Part shown: one piece after another, positions 59,233 through 64,000 of the stretch | Layout: every line of letters starts with the position of its first letter | How positions within the stretch are numbered: the first letter of the stretch is position 1 | Source: Manihot esculenta | Taxonomy: Eukaryota > Streptophyta > Magnoliopsida > Malpighiales > Euphorbiaceae | Direction of reading: 5' to 3' | Assembly (NCBI RefSeq): GCF_001659605.2 | Contig: NC_035178.2 | Location: forward strand, 2,659,091-2,723,090 | DNA length: 64,000 bases | Made by a program: the position numbers and the translations under genes | Notes under the pieces: generated by a model | Databases searched by the model: none | Told to the model about the DNA's origin: nothing | What the model saw: the letters and a program-made list of their open reading frames with translations, nothing else

Positions 59233-62200
59233 TTAATGAGAAAGCTTGCGAGAGTGACTTATTTTATCTTCCTTGTGTAAGCTCAGACCTCGCAAATGGC
59301 CACTTCTACTACCAGCTGGATTCATGTCCAAGCCCAAAGAATGTACCAGATCTCCTCCTTCAAGTATTCTAAGGACCTGGTAATTCACATTCAGTCCTCA
59401 TTTCAGAGAATGGCTCTAAGAAGCAGGTATAAAAAGTACACATTTTTATAAAGGGAACCATGTGTTGGAAAATAAAACAGAAATAATGGGATAAGTAAGC
59501 AAACCTTTGACATTGCAGGTCTGGATTCTGGATCTGGATGTAAGCACAAAAAAGCGGCTTGACCCATAGCCTTTAGTTGATGGGAAAATTCATGGCCTTT
59601 CTCAGTGGCCAAGTATGGATCCAGTAATCGATATATACTTTGCAAGACATGGCTTGGTTCTAGTGCAGCAAGAGTGTGCAAGTCAGATAAGAAATGCTGT
59701 CCCTCATAAAGATGGATCTCACTCATTCTTTGCCCCGTCATTAGTTCTAACAAAACCACTCCAAATGCATAAACATCAACTTTCTGTGTAATTTTTCCAC
59801 CGTTGATGTACTCTGGAGCTAGATACCTGGAATTAATCAAATTACAAATATATGATAAGTGCATCCTTTAAAGATTATTGGAAAAATCAATACGACAGAA
59901 GTCACAAATGCTACAAAGAAGATTCAACAGAACTGGCCACAAAAAGAAAGCAGAATATGCAAGTACCCTGAAGTTCCGATGACTCGTCCCCCTGTACTAA
60001 TATTCCATTCAGAAAGCCACCTAGCAAGCCCAAAATCAGCAACCTAAACACCAAGGCAGTAAAGCATGGCAAAACTTCCATCAGTGTTAATTCAATTATG
60101 GTAGTGCAATTTCACGATAACAAGTGGAGTCCCCTTTATAATGCAGAGCATTTCATGTTTTAAATTTGAGTCCTTACAATAAGTTACCACAATAAAAGAG
60201 GTGTTGGCATTCATAACAAACTAGCTTTTAATGAGATATTCTAATGACAACAGTGTAGTTTGGATAAGATAATTGATGACTCAAATAGGCACCTTTAGTG
60301 CCTAAAGCAACACAGTCAGAAATTTGAAGACTCAAATAGCATATTATAGCACATTCAAATAACCAGGCTTCAAGGTTCTATCAATCTAAATGGTAAAAAC
60401 ATCATACTTCTCTGAAAAAACCAGGCAAAGTTAAATAAAGTACCAGGGGTTCAAAATCATGCGTTATGAGTATATTATTGGGCCTCATGTCTCTATGCAC
60501 TATACAACCCACTCTACAATCTTCATGAAGATATCTTAAGCCCCTAGCTGTCCCAATTCCTACTTTCATCCGTGAGTGCCAATCTAGAGGTGCTTTCTTG
60601 TTTCCTGTTCATCACAATCAGAATGACAACCCATCTATGTTATGTAGCCAAAATTTAATAACCAGACAAACGCATAGTGAGAAAGAAGAAAGACAGTAAA
60701 CCATCATGAGAAGTACTTGTGAATAATTCTGTATTAAGAAAAGAGAATGTGATTACCGTGCAAATGAAAGTCCAAGGAGCTATTGCATATGTACTCATAG
60801 ACCAACATTCTCTTCTTGCCATCAATACAAAATCCAATCAACATCACAACATTTCTATGTTGTGCACAGCTCAATACCCTCACTTCCCTGCAGAAATCAG
60901 CATCTTCTTGAGAGTTGCCAGACTTTAACAGCTTCACTGCAACCACCTGACCATCCCCTAATACCCCTCTATAAACGTAGCCAAAGCCTCCTTCAGCCAG
61001 GAAATTCATATCTGAAAATCCTTCTGTGGCCTTCTCTAGCTCCTTGTAAGAAAATTGCCTTGGAGGTTTTCCAAAAACTGGAGCCTTGTGTTGACACAGT
61101 GAGCATAAAGGAGGAGGCATTGAAGATGTTCTACCCAAGGAAACTGCATTTCTTATACTTGAGGTTGCAGTGTATTCCTTTTGATGGATACGGCTGAACT
61201 CAGCTATACCAGCCCTAGAATCTTGATCATACTGCACAAATTTGTCAAGTAGAGTTCCAGAAGCTTTGGATCTACTTTTCGAAGTATTTTGATTCTGGGT
61301 TCTTGGGCACTTCTCATCAACAAGGTGGTTTTGGGGAATCCACAATACACTATTTTTATTACTAGCTACAGAAGATGTTGGGTTTGCTGACAGAGTGATA
61401 AGCCTATCATATGAACAATGAGCTGCAAGTGAGTCATCAGAGTCATTTTGATTATCTTCTGGTGCATATTTTCCTTTATTTGTTCCTTCGAAAAGGGGAT
61501 TTTGTTTATAAATGAGAAAAAGGGGTGTTGTTGAGTCACAACTTGATAACGAATCGTCTCTGGTTCTCGAGTAGGAAGTACTCGACTCCTCAGGGCTGCT
61601 CACTGGTGTAGAATGCTTCATCCTGTGTCCTCCAAAATCCCTTTCTGGCGAAGAGGCAGCAGAATAGTATGGGGTTTGGACTTCATCTGAGGATCCTAAA
61701 TTAAGCCTAAGGACTTTTGCTTGAGAACCTTTCATCACCACAATATTGCAGCGAAGCTCCTCTATGCAATGCCTTAGCTCTTGCTTTAATTTTCTGTTTT
61801 ATCACATAAATATGTGAGGCATGAAATACAATTCAAACTCAAATTTTCTAACGCAAGGAAAAAGAACCACAGCATTCAGGTATCCGTAAGTTGATAATAT
61901 GAATGATTAAACAGCTAAATGTGGATCAATAATTTTTATTTATGGCCAGTAATTTGCAACACCATTTTACCTGTTGCAAAGAATACAACAGAAACTCATC
62001 ATGCGCTTAGTGAAATCAATTTGAGTAAGACAATCACTGTAACATAAAGGCACTAATGAAGACTAGGCAGTGAAATTCATCATGGTTAACAGATCAAAAA
62101 AAAAAAGAAGAAGAAAACAGTTTATTGATGTAAATTCATCATATTCAATTCACCATTATCAAGCTGTAAAGGATCCACACTTGTATCAGACAGTACTCAG

Positions 62201-63954
62201 TAGGCTGCATCGACACTGGAAATAGAAATGGTCAGGCCAAGGGTCAATTAGCACAGATCTCTTCGGTTATATCCCATAGGAGATTGTATTTAAAAAGCAA
62301 ACCATAAGGTATGCCGCTGTGGGATTTTCCAAGACTAAATTAATAACATTTATAAAACTAAATACAAACTGATAATGATGAAGAACGCAATAAGTTGGTT
62401 TTTATTAGGTATGTTTACATCCTTAACTAATCCAGGCTAGGGTATGAAGACACCAATTTTTCATCAGGCATGATCTGCACAATAATTCACCAATGCTCCA
62501 AGAGGCACATTGGCAGGTATAGCTTAACCATGAGGACCTGAAGGCCAAATTTACATATACATTAATCTCATTGGCTGACTCGTCTTTAGGCGGGTCCTTG
62601 CTAAATGCACAAGTTATTGATCGATTAGTTATTCGGCATGTTAAAAAAAAAACATCTTTTGTCAGTCTAGTCAGCTCACCAGCAGTCAGCAGAATCTTAA
62701 TATCCAAGTCATGGTTCTACTATTAAGAAGCATGGCCGCATTAATAAAAACTACTTCCACAAGCGAAGGAGTTACCAATGGGGGGAAGATAAGTATAAAT
62801 CAATTATTATGTCATAGCTCAGAAATAAGAAATAATACTTTTTTTAATGTATAATTACTTGTCCAGTACAACCCAGTTGGCTCCGTTACGCCTTGCTTCA
62901 GCTGCAACAGCACTGCCAGATTTGCTTGACACAACCTTAATCCTCACTCCCACCTACAGTCAACAGACAATCATCAACTATTTCAAAGGATTGCAAATAA
63001 AATATAGTTAAGCAACGTATCAACACATAAGACTCAACTCAAATGCAAACACCAATATGGCAAAACTCTTATTCACACACCATTTTCCTGTTGAGAAATT
63101 TCTTTCTCTTCTTTTTTTTTCAAAAAGAGAATTTCTTAATTTTTAGTTCTCCAACATTTCAAAAGACTAAGGTACACATAGAAGACATTGCCATAAAAAT
63201 TAGAATATATCACTCCGCATCTCTGAACCCAAATAAAGTAAATCAATTTTAATAACTTATTCTCATTTTTCCAAGTAATTTTAACAGTAATTTTCAATCA
63301 CACGTAGGAATGTATAAAAATTGGGGAAGCATGAATATGTGTTTTACCATACAACTAGAGTTGAAATCTATATTCCTAGTATAATAAATAATGATCCACT
63401 CGGAGCCCAACGCACCATAAGATTCCCGTGGCCCCTACTTGACCTCGAAATTTGAAACATGAAATTCCAGAGCACATGCCTTTCCTATCATTAAACTTAA
63501 TTTGTTTGTTTTTCACAGCAGGCTTTGCCTCAAGGCCTTTTCAGGCAAAAGTTATGAACAATAGTGATATAGTTAATAGAAGTCCAGTGCCAGTCTTACT
63601 CTCCCCACCCCTTCCCCCCGCTCAATCACTGTCTCTCGGAGCAATATCAATCGCTAATTCTCTTGCTCGTTTGGACCGTAAGGCAAGGGCGACAAACATT
63701 GGTATTTTGAAAAAGAAAAAGATTTTAACAGGTTAATGAAAGATAGTAACAAATAATGCGAATAGTCCGTGGACAACTGTATTGAACTTGACGTTGGCAA
63801 ATACGTAAATTCGAGCTTACCTCAACTTGGTTATGAAACTGAAGCACCATCTGAGAACAGGACTCGGATATTTCACAAACGCGGTCCGGCAGCCTTTCCT
63901 TCTGACTACTCCCACAATCGCCAGTAAATCTCGGAAAGCTCCAGAATCGCTTAC
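59233..63954 (-). CDS. USP/kinase family receptor-like cytoplasmic kinase, 3' seven exons (5' end outside window)
   Basis: Complement of 63821-63954, 62859-62953, 60757-61793, 60444-60604, 59967-60043, 59505-59826 and 59233-59376. Every junction is GT-AG and the phases join without a break; the part seen is about 655 residues. The first exons carry the end of a universal-stress-protein-like domain ([59 protein letters not shown]). A long polar linker follows, then the kinase: [57 protein letters not shown]. The protein ends ...HSRKLSH. Close relatives are often labelled inactive protein kinase SELMODRAFT_444075-like, yet the catalytic Lys, HRD Asp and DFG Asp are all present. There is no membrane span in the part seen. 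The substrate is unknown. Confidence 0.9.
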
Positions 63955-64000
63955 CTAAAAAACACACATTAGCGAGCGTTAATCCACAATTCATAAGTGA
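63955..64000 (-). other. Intron of the USP/kinase gene running off the window
   Basis: The 3' splice site TTTTTTAG lies just before the exon at 63954. The exon joins a preceding codon whose first base lies in an exon to the right of the window. Confidence 0.7.

Overview
This is plant nuclear DNA. It is AT-rich, dense in LTR retrotransposons, and carries intron-containing kinase genes with GT-AG junctions and plant-only families (CYP74 allene oxide synthase, WAK-like receptor kinase, JINGUBANG-type WD40 protein, USP/kinase protein). The species cannot be fixed from sequence alone. The style of the CYP74 proteins and the repeats would suit a eudicot such as a Euphorbiaceae (Hevea/Manihot type), but that is a weak inference.

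Layout. 1-4935: three nested copies of one LTR family with a 2.2 kb LTR rich in TTCGGC-type palindromes, inserted in an older Copia relic (4936-6900). 7124-11759: first copy of a segmental duplication, with allene oxide synthase gene 1 (7742-9199) and, at its far end, a 141 bp relic of the 3' end of a WAK-like kinase gene. 11996-15484: a decayed LINE (minus strand) split by a hAT-like insertion with an 8 bp target duplication. 17560-29905: an old Tekay-type chromovirus (minus strand), itself broken by a 2.2 kb solo LTR (TSD taatc) and by a Mutator-like MITE (9 bp TSD, 82 bp inverted ends, GAA-rich core). 32061-38946: a complete-ended LTR element (TSD atagt) with no recognisable gag-pol. It instead holds relics of two host genes (a ZF-HD homeobox gene and a PPR gene) and a block of minisatellites. 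41177-50952: second copy of the duplication, with allene oxide synthase gene 2 (41718-43175), interrupted by a TRIM-like element that was itself entered by a young Copia element (44418-49432, TSD ggttg). 50904-64000: ordinary gene space with the intact WAK-like kinase (minus), the WD40 gene (plus), and the 3' seven exons of a USP/kinase gene (minus) running off the right edge.

How it fits together. The original neighbours were an allene oxide synthase gene and a WAK-like kinase gene, tail to tail. A duplication copied the synthase and stopped inside the last codons of the kinase. The copies were then pushed about 29 kb apart by transposons. The two synthases are both intact but differ by 16 residues, 15 of them in the last 280, while the first 590 coding bases are almost identical, which points to gene conversion. 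Their core promoters differ in spacing. The most unusual object is the 32-39 kb retroelement that carries host gene pieces in place of its own genes.
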